Shown piece by piece: positions 1 through 10,582 of a stretch of 64,000 nt of DNA. The position numbers were made by a program, and so were the translations under genes. Positions within the stretch are counted from its first letter, which is position 1. Every line of letters begins with the position of its first letter. The notes beneath the pieces were generated by a model. The model saw nothing but the letters and a program-made list of their open reading frames with translations. It did not search any database and was not told the DNA's origin. Source of the stretch: Hypomyces perniciosus (lineage: Eukaryota; Ascomycota; Sordariomycetes; Hypocreales; Hypocreaceae); contig SPDT01000003.1 in the NCBI GenBank assembly GCA_008477525.1, forward strand, positions 744,001 through 808,000. Direction: 5' to 3'.

Positions 1-2036
1 ATGATCTCGAGAAGGAACAGGCTGGGGAATTTTTCCGTATGGAGAAGATTGTCAAGGTCAGAGTCACAGAAGCAAAAATCAAGGCCATCCCAGCTAGCTT
101 TGAACTATCCGTATCCGAGAGATGTCAAAAGATAGATCCAGATCCGCTCGTCGGGAACTATCTGGCAGAAGTCATTCTCGATGGAGAGGTAAGAGCCAGA
201 ACCATGCTCAAGATGGCGACGAAGAACCCTTTCTGGAGAGAAGACTGCGAATTCAACGACTTGCCCCCTTTGGTGCAGGAAGTATCGGTTGTTCTCAAGC
301 GCGTTAAAGGTAGCCCTGACGGACATTCCAAGGTCGGATCACCGCAAGAGGTTGTATGCGGCACCGTGACTATCGGCCTCAACCAGCTCGAGCGAGGGAA
401 AAGCCAGGAAGACTGGCTACCAATTATGGATGAGAAACAGCAGATTATTGGGTCGATGCTGATCAAGGTTTCCCACGAGGAGCATGTAGCCCTGCTGGCG
501 AAGGAATACGAACCGCTGTCTGAGATTCTTCATCGCTTCCCCACAGGCCTAACGACCCTGATATCCGCTTCCCTACCGGGCCAGTTACGTTACTTATCGG
601 AACTGTTCCTAAACATCTTCCAGGCTACCGGGTCGGCGAGCGAATGGATAATGGCGTTGGTGGAAGACGAGATTGATGGTATAGGCAGCCAAACATCCAT
701 CAAGAAATACCGCTTTAGCAGTCGACTGAAGTCCACTGAGTCGATCGAATCAGCCACAGAGCGAGAGCTAATGGTTCGCGACATGAGCAAATCCCTAGCT
801 GGGGAAGCAAACCTCCTTTTCCGAGGCAATTCACTACTGACGCAGTCTCTCGAATTCCACATGCGCCGGCTAGGCAAGGAGTATCTGGAGGATATTTTAC
901 AGGAGAAGATTTACGAGATTAACGAGCTTAACCCGGATTGTGAGGTTGACCCAAGCAAGCTGTCTCACAACGGTCAGGAGCTGGATCAACATTGGCATAG
1001 ACTTATAAATCTAACAACGGAAATTTGGGAATGCATTGCTGGCTCGGCAGATCGAATACCCTCGGAGCTGAGACACATTCTCAAGTATATCCGGGCCGTG
1101 GCGGATGATCGCTACGGCGACTTCCTCCGCACCGTCACCTACACATCTATCTCTGGATTCCTCTTCCTCCGTTTTATCTGCCCTGCGATTCTTTCGCCGA
1201 AGCTGTTTGGCTTGCTGCGAGATCACCCTAGACCAAAGGCCCAGCGAACATTGACTCTTATTGCCAAAGCGTTGCAAAAACTATCAAACATGTCCATGTT
1301 TGGGAAGCGAGAAGAATGGATGGAGCCTATGAACCGCTTCTTGACGGTGCAGCGATCCGCCTTCCGAGAGTTCATTGATCAAGTCTGCGGCCTCCCGGCA
1401 GATCGAGGGCAGAAGGCACTCCCAGCTAGCTACAGCACGCCTATTACTATCCTGAACAGGTTGGGGCCAACGCAGCGGGAGGGGTTCCCTACCCTGCCGT
1501 ACCTGATCGATCATGCTCGAAGCTTTGCAGGATTAGTCAAGCTGTGGGTTGATTCTCGTCCAGTAGATACCAAGATGGGACAAGTGGATGGAGAATTGCT
1601 CATCTTCAACGACCTTTGCTTCGGTCTACAAAAACGCGCTGATGCCTGTCTTGCCCGGATGGTGGACTTCCGAAGTAGGGAAGCAAATTCTGCTGATCAA
1701 ATAGCCGAGGTGCTTGAGCATATCAGCCTCACGGGGTCTTACAACACTACTCTTTACGGAAGCGGCCCTCCATCAACAATCAACGATTACGAACATCCCC
1801 CTGGTAGCTCGGGCAGCGATGGCGCAGAGGACTCGGTGAGGCCCCGGCGCAGCAAAGAATGGCGACGGGGCAGGGAAGGGTTTGAATCGAGGAAATCCAG
1901 CGGCCTGCGACATGTGAGTGGTGCAGGCAGCGGCACGATTAAAGCAAAGAATGGAAAGGTCGGCAGGACTATTTTAAGCGGCATTATGAGGATAGGCGGG
2001 AGGGCTGAGAGCCCTGATTCTAAAGGGCAACGATGA
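1..2036 (+). CDS. Ras GTPase-activating protein (C2 + RasGAP), 5' partial
   Basis: This gene would speed GTP hydrolysis by a Ras-type GTPase at the cell cortex or plasma membrane. The frame is open from the left edge through the first in-frame ATG at 39, so the true start probably lies outside the window; residue numbers here count from that ATG. Residues about 1-150 look like a C2 domain. The RasGAP domain follows: the arginine finger is R262 in LLFRGNS, and the FLR signature is in FLFLRFICPAIL (R378). The tail from about 570 is Ser/Gly/Arg rich and probably disordered. The C2-RasGAP order resembles fungal BUD2-type GAPs that act on Rsr1/Bud1, but a Gap1-like assignment is also possible. No intron is needed in the visible part. 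Confidence 0.85.
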   Translation, partial: DLEKEQAGEFFRMEKIVKVRVTEAKIKAIPASFELSVSERCQKIDPDPLVGNYLAEVILDGEVRARTMLKMATKNPFWREDCEFNDLPPLVQEVSVVLKRVKGSPDGHSKVGSPQEVVCGTVTIGLNQLERGKSQEDWLPIMDEKQQIIGSMLIKVSHEEHVALLAKEYEPLSEILHRFPTGLTTLISASLPGQLRYLSELFLNIFQATGSASEWIMALVEDEIDGIGSQTSIKKYRFSSRLKSTESIESATERELMVRDMSKSLAGEANLLFRGNSLLTQSLEFHMRRLGKEYLEDILQEKIYEINELNPDCEVDPSKLSHNGQELDQHWHRLINLTTEIWECIAGSADRIPSELRHILKYIRAVADDRYGDFLRTVTYTSISGFLFLRFICPAILSPKLFGLLRDHPRPKAQRTLTLIAKALQKLSNMSMFGKREEWMEPMNRFLTVQRSAFREFIDQVCGLPADRGQKALPASYSTPITILNRLGPTQREGFPTLPYLIDHARSFAGLVKLWVDSRPVDTKMGQVDGELLIFNDLCFGLQKRADACLARMVDFRSREANSADQIAEVLEHISLTGSYNTTLYGSGPPSTINDYEHPPGSSGSDGAEDSVRPRRSKEWRRGREGFESRKSSGLRHVSGAGSGTIKAKNGKVGRTILSGIMRIGGRAESPDSKGQR

Positions 2037-2920
2037 GCGTTTGTCCTTGATATCATGTGTGTGCAAATGGACTTGATACCATCACAAACGTACGAATTGA
2101 TGTGACGAGAGGGTCGACATCATGAGTTACCTGTTTTGCTAAATTTGGTGGCAAATCCCCCTTTCTCTTTTGCTGGTCACTTGTTGTTGTTAGACGTCTA
2201 CTACTATTCGGATTGGATACACAAAATGGGGGTTAGGATATAATGAACACGCATTAGGGGCCTGCATCCATCATCACCCCTTTACACTCTCGTTATTCTT
2301 ATTTTTGTTCTTTTTCTTCTGGTTCTCTTGTTAGGGGTTGCCATCAAAACGGCGGATAAGGAGGCTTTCTTTGGACAAGCGGTTTTTGTTCTTCATGGCT
2401 TTTTGGTTTGGCTTCCCCCCTCATTTCATCATCACTAATGGAAGCTGTGATGGGGAATAGCAGGATGAGGGGGGAGGGAAGAGATACCATTTAGATGTGG
2501 AAATGGACGATGAAGAGAGGAGGACTGCCTTGCTTTTAGGTATGGACTTATGTATGTCGGCAGAGAAAGAGGAAACGTGGTTAGATGTCGAAACTTGAAA
2601 TGGAATAGCATCGTCTTGATACTCATGGCGTTGTTTCTTGATTGTGAATTGTTTCAATATCTGACTTGGGGTATGGGATTTAAATGCTTTTTTGTTTATT
2701 TGTTTTATTCTGGCGGTCATGTGTCTTGCAATGGTATCTCTCCGCTCGCTCGCTCTCTCATATCGTACTAGCACAGCATGGCCAAGCTGGCATATCCTCC
2801 TCTCTCTTGAGCCCTCTCCCTGCAGGCAAATGTACATCTACGCCACCAACCCCGTGTCCTCCTTTGTCATACTCTTTTCTAATGTTTTCTCACTCCTTGC
2901 AGCCCCCCCTTTTTCACCTT
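2037..2920. other. Convergent 3' spacer between RasGAP and cpr6
   Basis: This spacer holds the 3' ends of two convergent genes. It is rich in T and CT runs on the + strand. Open frames near 2421-3250 overlap the cyclophilin exon on the other strand and show no codon or domain signal. I see nothing else. Confidence 0.6.
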
Positions 2921-4182
2921 TTATTGGAAGAACTTCTTGTACGCAGCTTTCTCTTTGGCTGCCCGTGCCGCGGCCTTGGTCCTCACAGAGGTGAGCTCGT
3001 TAGTGACAGCCGAGTCATTTGGCGCCAGACGGTGCGCCTCCTCAAGGTCCTTGAGAGCAGCTTCCTCGTCCTTGAGACGCACGTTGGCGAAGCCTCGGCG
3101 GTAGAGGGCCTTTGCGCGATCAGTGTCAGCAGTGCCGGCCACGGCGAGGGCGGAGGTAGCACTGCGGACGGCATCGGCCCAGGCTTCGAGTTTGATGTGC
3201 AGGAGGGCGGAGTTGCTGTTGAGGGAGAAACGCAGGGCGTCGAGGGATGACTTTGTGGAAGGGGGTTCGTCGTCGAGGTCGGGCTCTTCGTTGAGGTAGC
3301 GCAGGCCCTTTTCGTACTTGTCGAGGCCGATGGGGAAGTTGGCGGCCTTGAAGGCCTTGTTGCCGTAGTCTTTGCAGTCGGTGGCGATTTTGAGGATGGC
3401 TTTGGCGTCAAGGGAATCGGAGCAGTCGTCGGGGAAGTCCTCGTAGGGGTCGCCGAAGGCGTCGGGTTGTTTGACGTCGGCAGCAAGGGCCTCGTCGCCA
3501 GAGAGTTCGCCACAGTCGGCGATGACGGCCTCCTTTGTTGGGCGGTCGCCAGAGGAGGTGGTGAGGTTTTCGATTTGGCGGACGACAGATTTGCCGTTGA
3601 GGACTTCGCCGAAGACGACGTGCTTGTTGTCGAGGTGAGGTGTCTGGACGGTGGTGATGAAGAATTGAGAGCCGTTGGTGTCTATGGAAGCGATGGTCTG
3701 GTTAGATAGGGGCCATCTTAGAATTGGGGGGGGGGGGGGGGGGGGGAAGAGACGCACTTGGACCGGCGTTGGCCATGGAGAGGAGGAATGGCTTGTCGTG
3801 CTTCTTGGGGAAAGCCTCGTCCTCAAACTTGGCACCGTAGATGGATTCGCCACCAGTGCCGTCTCCAGCCGTGAAGTCACCACCCTAGTTTGATGTCAGG
3901 TTCTACTGATGCTCAGGCCCAGGCTCAACTGTGAAAGAACAGACATACCTGAATCATGAACTGCTTGATGACTCGGTGGAAGACGGAGCCCTTGTAGTGT
4001 AGGGGCTTGCCAGATTTCCCCTCTCCCTTCTCGCCAGTGCAGAGACTGCGGAAGTTTTCGGCAGTCTTGGGGACGAGATCAGAATAGAGCTCCATGATAA
4101 TGCGACCAGCGGCTTTGCCTCCGACAGAGATGTCGAAGAAGACGCGGGGTCGCGTGGGCTTAGACTCGGTTTCAGACGCCAT
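2921..4182 (-). CDS. cpr6: Cyclophilin-40 type peptidyl-prolyl isomerase with TPR domain
   Basis: This is an Hsp90 co-chaperone with proline isomerase activity, acting in the cytosol. Exons: 4182-3949, 3884-3758 and 3681-2921 (373 aa, matching the usual Cpr6/Cyp40 length). The N-terminal cyclophilin domain (about 1-175) has the catalytic [11 protein letters not shown] segment, MANAGPNTNGSQFF across intron 2, and HVVFGEV. The His at the start of the last motif replaces the Trp of cyclophilin A, as is typical of Cyp40. The C-terminal half carries three TPR-like helical pairs ([10 protein letters not shown]..., [11 protein letters not shown]..., [11 protein letters not shown]...), the Hsp90-docking type. 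Intron 2 contains a run of 21 C on the sense strand. Splice phases all agree. Confidence 0.95.
3726..3746. repeat. Homopolymer tract of 21 G inside cpr6 intron 2
   Basis: There are 21 consecutive G on the + strand, which are C on the coding strand. The tract lies between the donor at 3757 and the acceptor at 3682. Its length is likely to be polymorphic and prone to sequencing error. Confidence 0.9.
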
Positions 4183-5509
4183 TGTGAGGGAGAAAGCCTA
4201 GCCTGACGGTGTTGATGGTGATGATGGGAGATGGAGAGTTTTGGGGGAGATGAGGCAGAGAAGAGGAGAGAAGGGGAGGAGTGAAAGTGGGAGAGTGGGA
4301 GAGAGGGAGAGAGAGAGAAGAGGTTCGGGGTTAAGAGTCCCGCTGAAGCTGAAAATGCGCCCGTCAGGTACAAGACTGATGACGATGCGGGGTTTGTCAG
4401 TCAGTCAGTCAGTCAGTCAATCCCTTGAGTGCGTTGCGCAAGAGAAGAGAAGCAAAGACGGGCTCTTATGAGACCTATAAAAGAGAAGAAGAGTGTCTCT
4501 GTTAATTTCAGGTGCGTGGACAGCTTCATTCAACCAAATGCGACCAGGCAAACGAATCCAATTGAACGAGAAGAAGGGGAAATGCAACTCCTCGAGGTAT
4601 ACTTCGTACGGAGTACCAGGTTAATCCAGGCACCCCGCTATTAGTACTACATACAGCAGTTTGGAGAAGCTGTGCATGGCGGGGTTCAGCAGGTTAAGCG
4701 CTAAAGGTGACCAAGCTACCCTACTAATCTACCCTTGGAAGCCCTCCAGTTTGTTGTTGTTTGTCCTTTTGTATTATTCACCCCGCTATGGAAACTTCTA
4801 GCAGCGACTGGCTGAGTACTTTGTGCTTTGTACATAATAGGTCTACGAAGTACGGAGTACTCGTACATAGACAGCTGTTGAACGGTGGCGCATATCACAC
4901 TGTACTTCATACTTCGTACAGACTGTTTAGAAACCTCAATACTTCGTGCTTGTGACAAAAAAAGGATCATCATGCTGGCAATACTATGCAGATCAAGCAG
5001 GGGGTTCTCTGCAAGTAATCGGTTTTATATTTAGAGCAAGCGGGCCCCTAGTAGATTCCTGACTATAGATATAGTATACGCAAAACCACTTCTCTACAGT
5101 TGGAAAATTGTCAGGGAAAACACACAATACTTGGCATGGCTCAGTTACTTCGCTTTTGTCCTTTTTCAGCATCCAGACCTTTTATCGTCGTCACATTATG
5201 GCATTAGAAATCAGGTACGAAGGAGCATCAAGGCAAGCCGAGCTCTTTGGAGACAACATTCACATGTCCCATTTTGGCGCACAGTCAATGCAGATGCAGG
5301 TGACTGATCACCTTGTTGAGACACACTGCGTCCTCGTAAAGCAACGGGAACGATTTACGGCTCGTGAATGCATAAATCATACTAATACGCAGCCCATGAG
5401 GTCTAGCAACCCTGGAGCAACAGACGACCACGTGCCGTTTCATTTATGACCTGTACTTCGTACTAATACTTCCTGTATGAATGTGTTGTCTATCAGCATG
5501 CCCACCCCC
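4183..5509. other. Spacer: cpr6 promoter and DTD 3' side
   Basis: The cpr6 side (4240-4320) is a GA-rich purine run followed by six GTCA units. Further on are several copies of TACGRAGTA: 4600-4608, 4607-4615, 4844-4852, 4851-4859, 4910-4918 and 5454-5462. No convincing gene is present; the short frames have no domain signal. Confidence 0.6.
4396..4419. repeat. GTCA microsatellite, 6 units
   Basis: Six perfect tandem GTCA units lie about 215 bp upstream of the cpr6 start codon. Confidence 0.9.
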
Positions 5510-6169
5510 CTACTTCCCCGACACTGGCGCTCCAGCTTGGAGCTCAAGCGTAACCTATCGTCAACATCAGTAAAGGCCATAGTGAAAGTAGGAAAACATA
5601 AACAGACCGGTCCATCATTCACTAACGCTACCTCCATCATTGCCTGGAACCGCCCGTCCTTTACCCTGTCTTCCATGTATCGGTCCTTTACCTTCTGGAC
5701 AAAGTAGTGATACAGCCTGCTGGCCTCTTCAGGACTTGCAGCTCCGTGAAAGTCTGGCTTCGTGCCCTTCTTCGTGTTGGCTAGGAGTGTAAACTGAGAC
5801 ACGCACAGGACCTCTCCGTTGATGTCCGCCACACTCTTCTTCCACTGCTCCCATGCCTTAGCAACAAATAGATCACGCACAGGAGGAAGCATGAGTTACC
5901 CGCCCGCCCGCTTCATCGTCCCAGAGCTTCATCCTGACGACTTTGTTCGCAAGTGAATCGGCCTCCTTTTCAGTGTCCCCTGGTGCCACGGCGGCAAAGA
6001 CCAAAACGCCTCGGCCAATGGACGACACCAACTCCTTGTCCACCGTCACAGACGCAGACAAGACACGCTGAATGATTGCTTTGTGGAAACCATCAGATCC
6101 ATAATTCAGTCTCGCTAGAAGAAGATTTTGATATGGTATAGGAGTAGCAAATAGTGGCCTACCCTTCAT
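5510..6169 (-). CDS. dtd1: D-aminoacyl-tRNA deacylase (D-Tyr-tRNA deacylase)
   Basis: The enzyme removes D-amino acids wrongly attached to tRNA, and glycine from tRNA-Ala, in the cytosol. Exons: 6169-6163 (only 7 nt: ATG AAG G), 6078-5900, 5844-5608 and 5554-5510, giving 155 aa, the normal size. The spliced start reads MKAIIQRVLSASVTVD, the family N-terminus. The active-site SQFTL motif is present. The C-terminal Gly-Pro motif NDGPVT is rebuilt exactly by splicing intron 3 (CCG joined to GTT). Exon 2 joins exon 3 as GGR|WKKSV. Without the 7-nt exon there is no sensible start codon. All phases agree. Confidence 0.9.
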
Positions 6170-7022
6170 CACTGTACCACGGAACACTTCCAGAAGCGCA
6201 CAATGACTGTTTTAATTGCCCAAAACTCCGAATATCCCCTGAAACCCGGTGCCAATACTTCGTACAATGGCGTTTAGAAGGAAAAGGAGAGAAATAATAA
6301 TAATAATAATAGGACCGCAATGCCTAAAGCTCCAACTCATGGCCAAACGGCAATGCCCACTCAATTAGCCGCTCATGAAGCGCGTTTTTGAGTTTCGGTG
6401 TCATGTGAGATGTGTGTACTTCGTAGGCGCCTATCACCAATCCTGCAATCTGACGTACACTCAGATAGCAGCAAGAGCGACTAAATCACCAGACGATGAT
6501 TGTTCAGAAGAATATTCTTAGTTAAAACAAACACTAGGCTCCTCCAAATATATTTATTCTCCTCTATTCCACGTCTTATAACTCATGATAGCGATTTTCA
6601 GTGACTTTTGCCGCTGTATTCGGCTGTTGCTCGGTTAATTGCAATCCATAGCAAGTACCAAGGCTCTGCTAAGCCAACCGCGACCTCTGAGACTTGGCCT
6701 CATTGCTTCCATCTCCGTCTAGAGCTTCATCCATCGCAACAAACAGCCGATCAACGCCCCTCGAATTGGTCTCGATCTCGAGACGAACGCTGCCACTGTC
6801 GCTGCGCTGCGCATATCCTATAGCCGACTGTCACGGGGCGCGCCACATGTGATCCCCCCCCTCAGCCGTATCTGCACCCTACACTCTGCACTCCTCTCCC
6901 AAATAAGGCTGCCCCACGGAAACGAATCGAGCCTCGACAGGCGCCCGAAAGCTGAGCGAAGCGAAGCGCCTCTATCGGCCGCAATCCCTATTCCGACCTG
7001 CCTCTCACCATACATCGATACA
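6170..7022. other. Divergent promoter region, DTD / NOT3
   Basis: This is the shared upstream region of two divergently transcribed genes. It holds an AAT microsatellite (about 6293-6310) and two TACGRAGTA copies (6256-6264 and 6417-6425). The NOT3 leader (6840-7022) is C- and GC-rich. No gene is recognised. Confidence 0.55.
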
Positions 7023-9135
7023 ATGGCGGCAAGAAAACTGCAGCAAGAAGTCGACAAGTGCTTCAAAAAGGTGGCAGAAGGCGTTGCCGAGTTTGAGGCC
7101 ATCTACGAGAAGATTGAGCAATCAAATAACCCGGCCCAGAAGGAGAAGCTGGAAGACAACCTCAAGCGCGAGATCAAGAAGCTGCAAAGACTGCGCGACC
7201 AGATCAAAACATGGGCCGCAAGTAATGACATCAAGGACAAGGCTCCGCTGCTAGAGCACCGCAAGCTGATTGAGACTGTTGGTGGACCCCTCGGTGGCTG
7301 GTTGTGGTGCTTTCCCCGTCGCATGCTGACGCACTTTTGTTTTGTTTCTAGCAAATGGAGAAATTCAAAGCTGTGGAGAAGGCCATGAAGACGAAAGCGT
7401 ATTCTAAGGAGGGCCTATCAGCAGCTGCGAAATTAGATCCCAAGGAGCAGGCCAAGGTAGAAGCCTGCGAGTTCCTGAGCAACATGGTCGACGAGCTTGA
7501 GCAGCAAATCGAAACCATGGAAGCCGAAGGAGAATCGATACAAGCCACCATGAAGAAGGGCAAGAACAAGATAGTTCAGGAGAATCGCATGGCTGAGCTC
7601 GACCGGATAATCGAGCGACATAAGTGGCACCAAGGGAAACTGGAGCTGATTCAAAGGTCGTTGGAGAACGGAGGCGTCGACACTGAGCAGGTCAATCAGT
7701 TGGAAGATCACATACGGTATTACGTATCTGACGGCATGAACGAGGACTACGTGGACGACGATGAGATGTACAATGAGCTTGACCTAGAGGAGGACGAGGG
7801 CGTATTCGGCATGGCCCAAGATAACGAGAAGAACTCGTCTCTTGACACTCAGTCCATACAGGATGACACGCATGATCTGGATCTACCTAAACCAAGGAAA
7901 GTCGCCAAGGATACGGATTCAGCCAGTGGACGGCGAACAGGACAGGCCAAATCACCATTACCGGCGCTAGCAACATTACACACGCCATTATCCACAATCG
8001 GCAACGGGAGCACAGGTGGCCCTGCTATGAAGCCTGCATCTGTTCCAACAAGACCAGCTGGAGAGGGACTCAAGTATGCATCTGCTGCTGCCGCCGCTGC
8101 TGCCAGTGACAAGAACAATGTCGGCATTTCTCCCTTACCGCCGCCACCCGGCGCCTCAAGCGTCGGCATCTCACCGTTGCCACCGGTGCAATCAAGGACG
8201 AGTGCAACAAACTCACCCGCGATTTCGTTTGTACAACCCGCGCAGCCGTCGTTATCGTTATCTTCACAGGCCCCCGAACCCAAGCAGCCCCTTGCTGTCC
8301 CCGCAGCCAACGACCACCCAGAACCATCAAGTTCGAAGATATCTAAGAGGACCAAGGCGGCAGGGAAGCAACCGGCAGTCCCGGAAGCGCCGTCAGAGTC
8401 CTCAAGTGGTAAGTTTTGGTATCTTGTCACACTGGTTACACAGTGTTGGTTTTCACTCTACCCTTTAGCACAACTGACAGTAATGGTGAAGTATCTCAAA
8501 CCAATGGCCCTACCAATGGTATTAAGCCGATTACAGAAGAACCAGAGGAGGAGTCTATCTATCACCTCCCGGCTTCTTTGCAGGATCTCGTCGAGTCATA
8601 TGAGACATCACGGAAACGGCCGTACCAACCATTGGCGCAGTCAACGGTAAACCTGATGAAGGCCAGCCAACTGAGCTATCCAAGTGCTTTCGATGCAGAC
8701 ATTCCTCGGACTTACCGACCGGACATGCCCATGCCACAAACCGGATCCGGATTCCCGACCCAGCCCCTGCCCATCTTTGAGGACCCCCGGTTGTACTCCC
8801 GGATAGATCCGGATACCTTATTCTACGTCTTCTATTATAAACAAGACACGGCACAGCAGTACCTGGCGGCTAAGGCATTGAAGGACCAGAGTTGGCGATT
8901 TCACAAGCAGTACCAGACGTGGTTTCAAAGGCATGAGGAGCCCAAGAACATCACCGAGGAATTTGAGCAAGGCACATACCGGTTCTTCGATTACGAGAGC
9001 ACATGGTAAGTTTGCCCTCTCTCCTGTACCCCTGGTATTCCCAACATGCAAGATCAAGTCTAACAGAGTTGCAGGATGAATCGAAGAAAAGCCGATTTCA
9101 AGTTCGCCTACAAGTTCCTCGAGGATGACATTTAG
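7023..9135 (+). CDS. not3: CCR4-NOT complex subunit NOT3/NOT5
   Basis: This is a scaffold subunit of the CCR4-NOT deadenylase, which controls mRNA decay and translation. Exons: 7023-7277, 7352-8408, 8492-9005 and 9075-9135 (628 aa, a normal size). The start [17 protein letters not shown] opens the N-terminal coiled-coil Not3 domain (about 1-235), which includes [17 protein letters not shown] across intron 1. An acidic stretch and a low-complexity Ser/Pro/Ala linker follow. The C-terminal NOT box includes [19 protein letters not shown] and the very end [21 protein letters not shown]. The intron 1 donor (GTTGGT) is weak, but the family sequence requires it. Intron 2 uses the GAAG acceptor at 8490-8491 with a CTGAC branch site; the earlier TTTAG gives the wrong frame. 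Confidence 0.93.
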
Positions 9136-10012
9136 GATTTTCTGGGTTGACTATGATTGGGAACACGCGGGGCTAAGTCGGGACATGTGGGCTTTGCTTT
9201 TTTTCCGTGGTTCAATTGACGACGACTTGTTTTTATGGTGTTCAAAGAGTATGTATGTGTGTAGCCGCAATGGCGTGTGCTACAACGTTGGGTTTTTTTC
9301 CTATTTTCTTTTTTCCTATTCCTCTTTTCAACACGGGATAAGTAGTGTCAGAGTAATCCATACATCCGGGCCCTTTGAGAAAGGGAGGCAAACGCCGCTT
9401 GTTTAACCTACTCATCTTTCACTACCATCATGTATCGTGGGAGATTTGCATGTCTGTTCTTTCTACTCTGTTGGCACTTGGAAGTTTTGCTTGCACAGGC
9501 TGTGCCAGTTTACGAGTTGAGCCCTTGAGGGTCTTATGATGACTAGAGATGTGTGTGCTTTGAACTATGAGTTCCAAGAATGGATCAATAAGGGGTGCCT
9601 CAGGTGGATTGTGTGCATTAAGGGGCGGTGTGTATTCGATATCAAGTTATGAATAGGTAACTCCTGGGATATAGTAGGAGAGCCAGCATAGATGTGGTGT
9701 TGCAAGTTCAGACGAAGAAATGTTCAACTCCTCCCACCCTTTATTGACTTTATCTCGATGTCATCGAAAGCTGAGTCTTGGGGGGGATTTAAACCCTTCA
9801 ATTTCTTGAAGTTGTATTTGGAACTTTTACTTCTTCCCACTTCATCACTTCAGGTGTTTCCACTCCCATTTCCACTTCAACATCTAGTTTCATCAAGACG
9901 CACTGTCGATATCTGAGGTTTGCTCTTGATCAGAACTCCATGCTTGTCTAGTCACACTTGCTGATCCATGCTAACAATCAGTCCTGAAACAAGCAAGACC
10001 TTCATCACAGAG
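9136..10012. other. Spacer downstream of NOT3
   Basis: This is T-rich 3' sequence followed by the leader of the coiled-coil gene. The short frames (9125-9406 and 9692-9916) look like chance. Nothing else is seen. Confidence 0.5.
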
Positions 10013-10582
10013 ATGGATTGGTACAAGAACGAGGACGAGAGCGTCGACTCTTGGAACCCAACGCCGCCAGCATCAGGTTTCTGGGGTCCCCAGGAGCCAA
10101 AGACTCAGCACGCTGATGTGATCGAGTCGTTTGAGAAGTTGTTCATCAAGAACAAGAACAACACCGGCCCGGTCAAGACAACCAACCAGCAAAAGGCCGA
10201 CTCCGATGTCGTTCAAGATCTTAAGCGTCTGCAGGCAAACCACGATCAACTGAAGCAGTCGCATAGGGAATTGAAGGACGGTTTTCAACGCCAACTCGAT
10301 ACATGCCAGGAGCATGACGACTTCATGTCAGAGACGGAGGAGAAGCTGAAGCAACAGAACAAGGACCTCCAGATGCTGCTGGATATGGTGAAGAGTCAGA
10401 CCATGAGAGCGGAGGAGATGGAGAGGAAGCTGAGGCAGCATCAGGGGTACATGCAGCGTGTCATGCACTGGATCACGATGGCTCAGGTGCATGGCCAAGT
10501 GCCAATTCCTCCGAACCTCGTGCAGCGAGACTTTGTGGACGAGGCTTGCGAGGATCCTTGGTGGCCGTATGTCTTTTACTGA
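10013..10582 (+). CDS. Small coiled-coil protein of unknown function
   Basis: I do not recognise this protein. It has 189 aa if it starts at MDWYKNED (10013); an in-frame ATG at 9968 would add 15 residues, but CATCACAG just before 10013 could also be a splice acceptor. Residues about 55-155 are strongly predicted to form a coiled coil (LKRLQANHDQLKQSHRELKD, then EEKLKQQNKDLQMLLDMV). The N-terminus is acidic and aromatic. The C-terminus, after PIPPNLVQRDF, ends WWPYVFY, an unusually aromatic tail that could be a docking peptide. There is no signal peptide or membrane segment. It is a long, charged ORF with good codon character, so I think it is real. Confidence 0.6.
   Translation: MDWYKNEDESVDSWNPTPPASGFWGPQEPKTQHADVIESFEKLFIKNKNNTGPVKTTNQQKADSDVVQDLKRLQANHDQLKQSHRELKDGFQRQLDTCQEHDDFMSETEEKLKQQNKDLQMLLDMVKSQTMRAEEMERKLRQHQGYMQRVMHWITMAQVHGQVPIPPNLVQRDFVDEACEDPWWPYVFY

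Noticed and set aside
8461..8491. Acceptor TTTAG at 8468 for NOT3 intron 2
   Set aside because: It gives the wrong frame for the NOT box; GAAG at 8491 with a CTGAC branch keeps frame.
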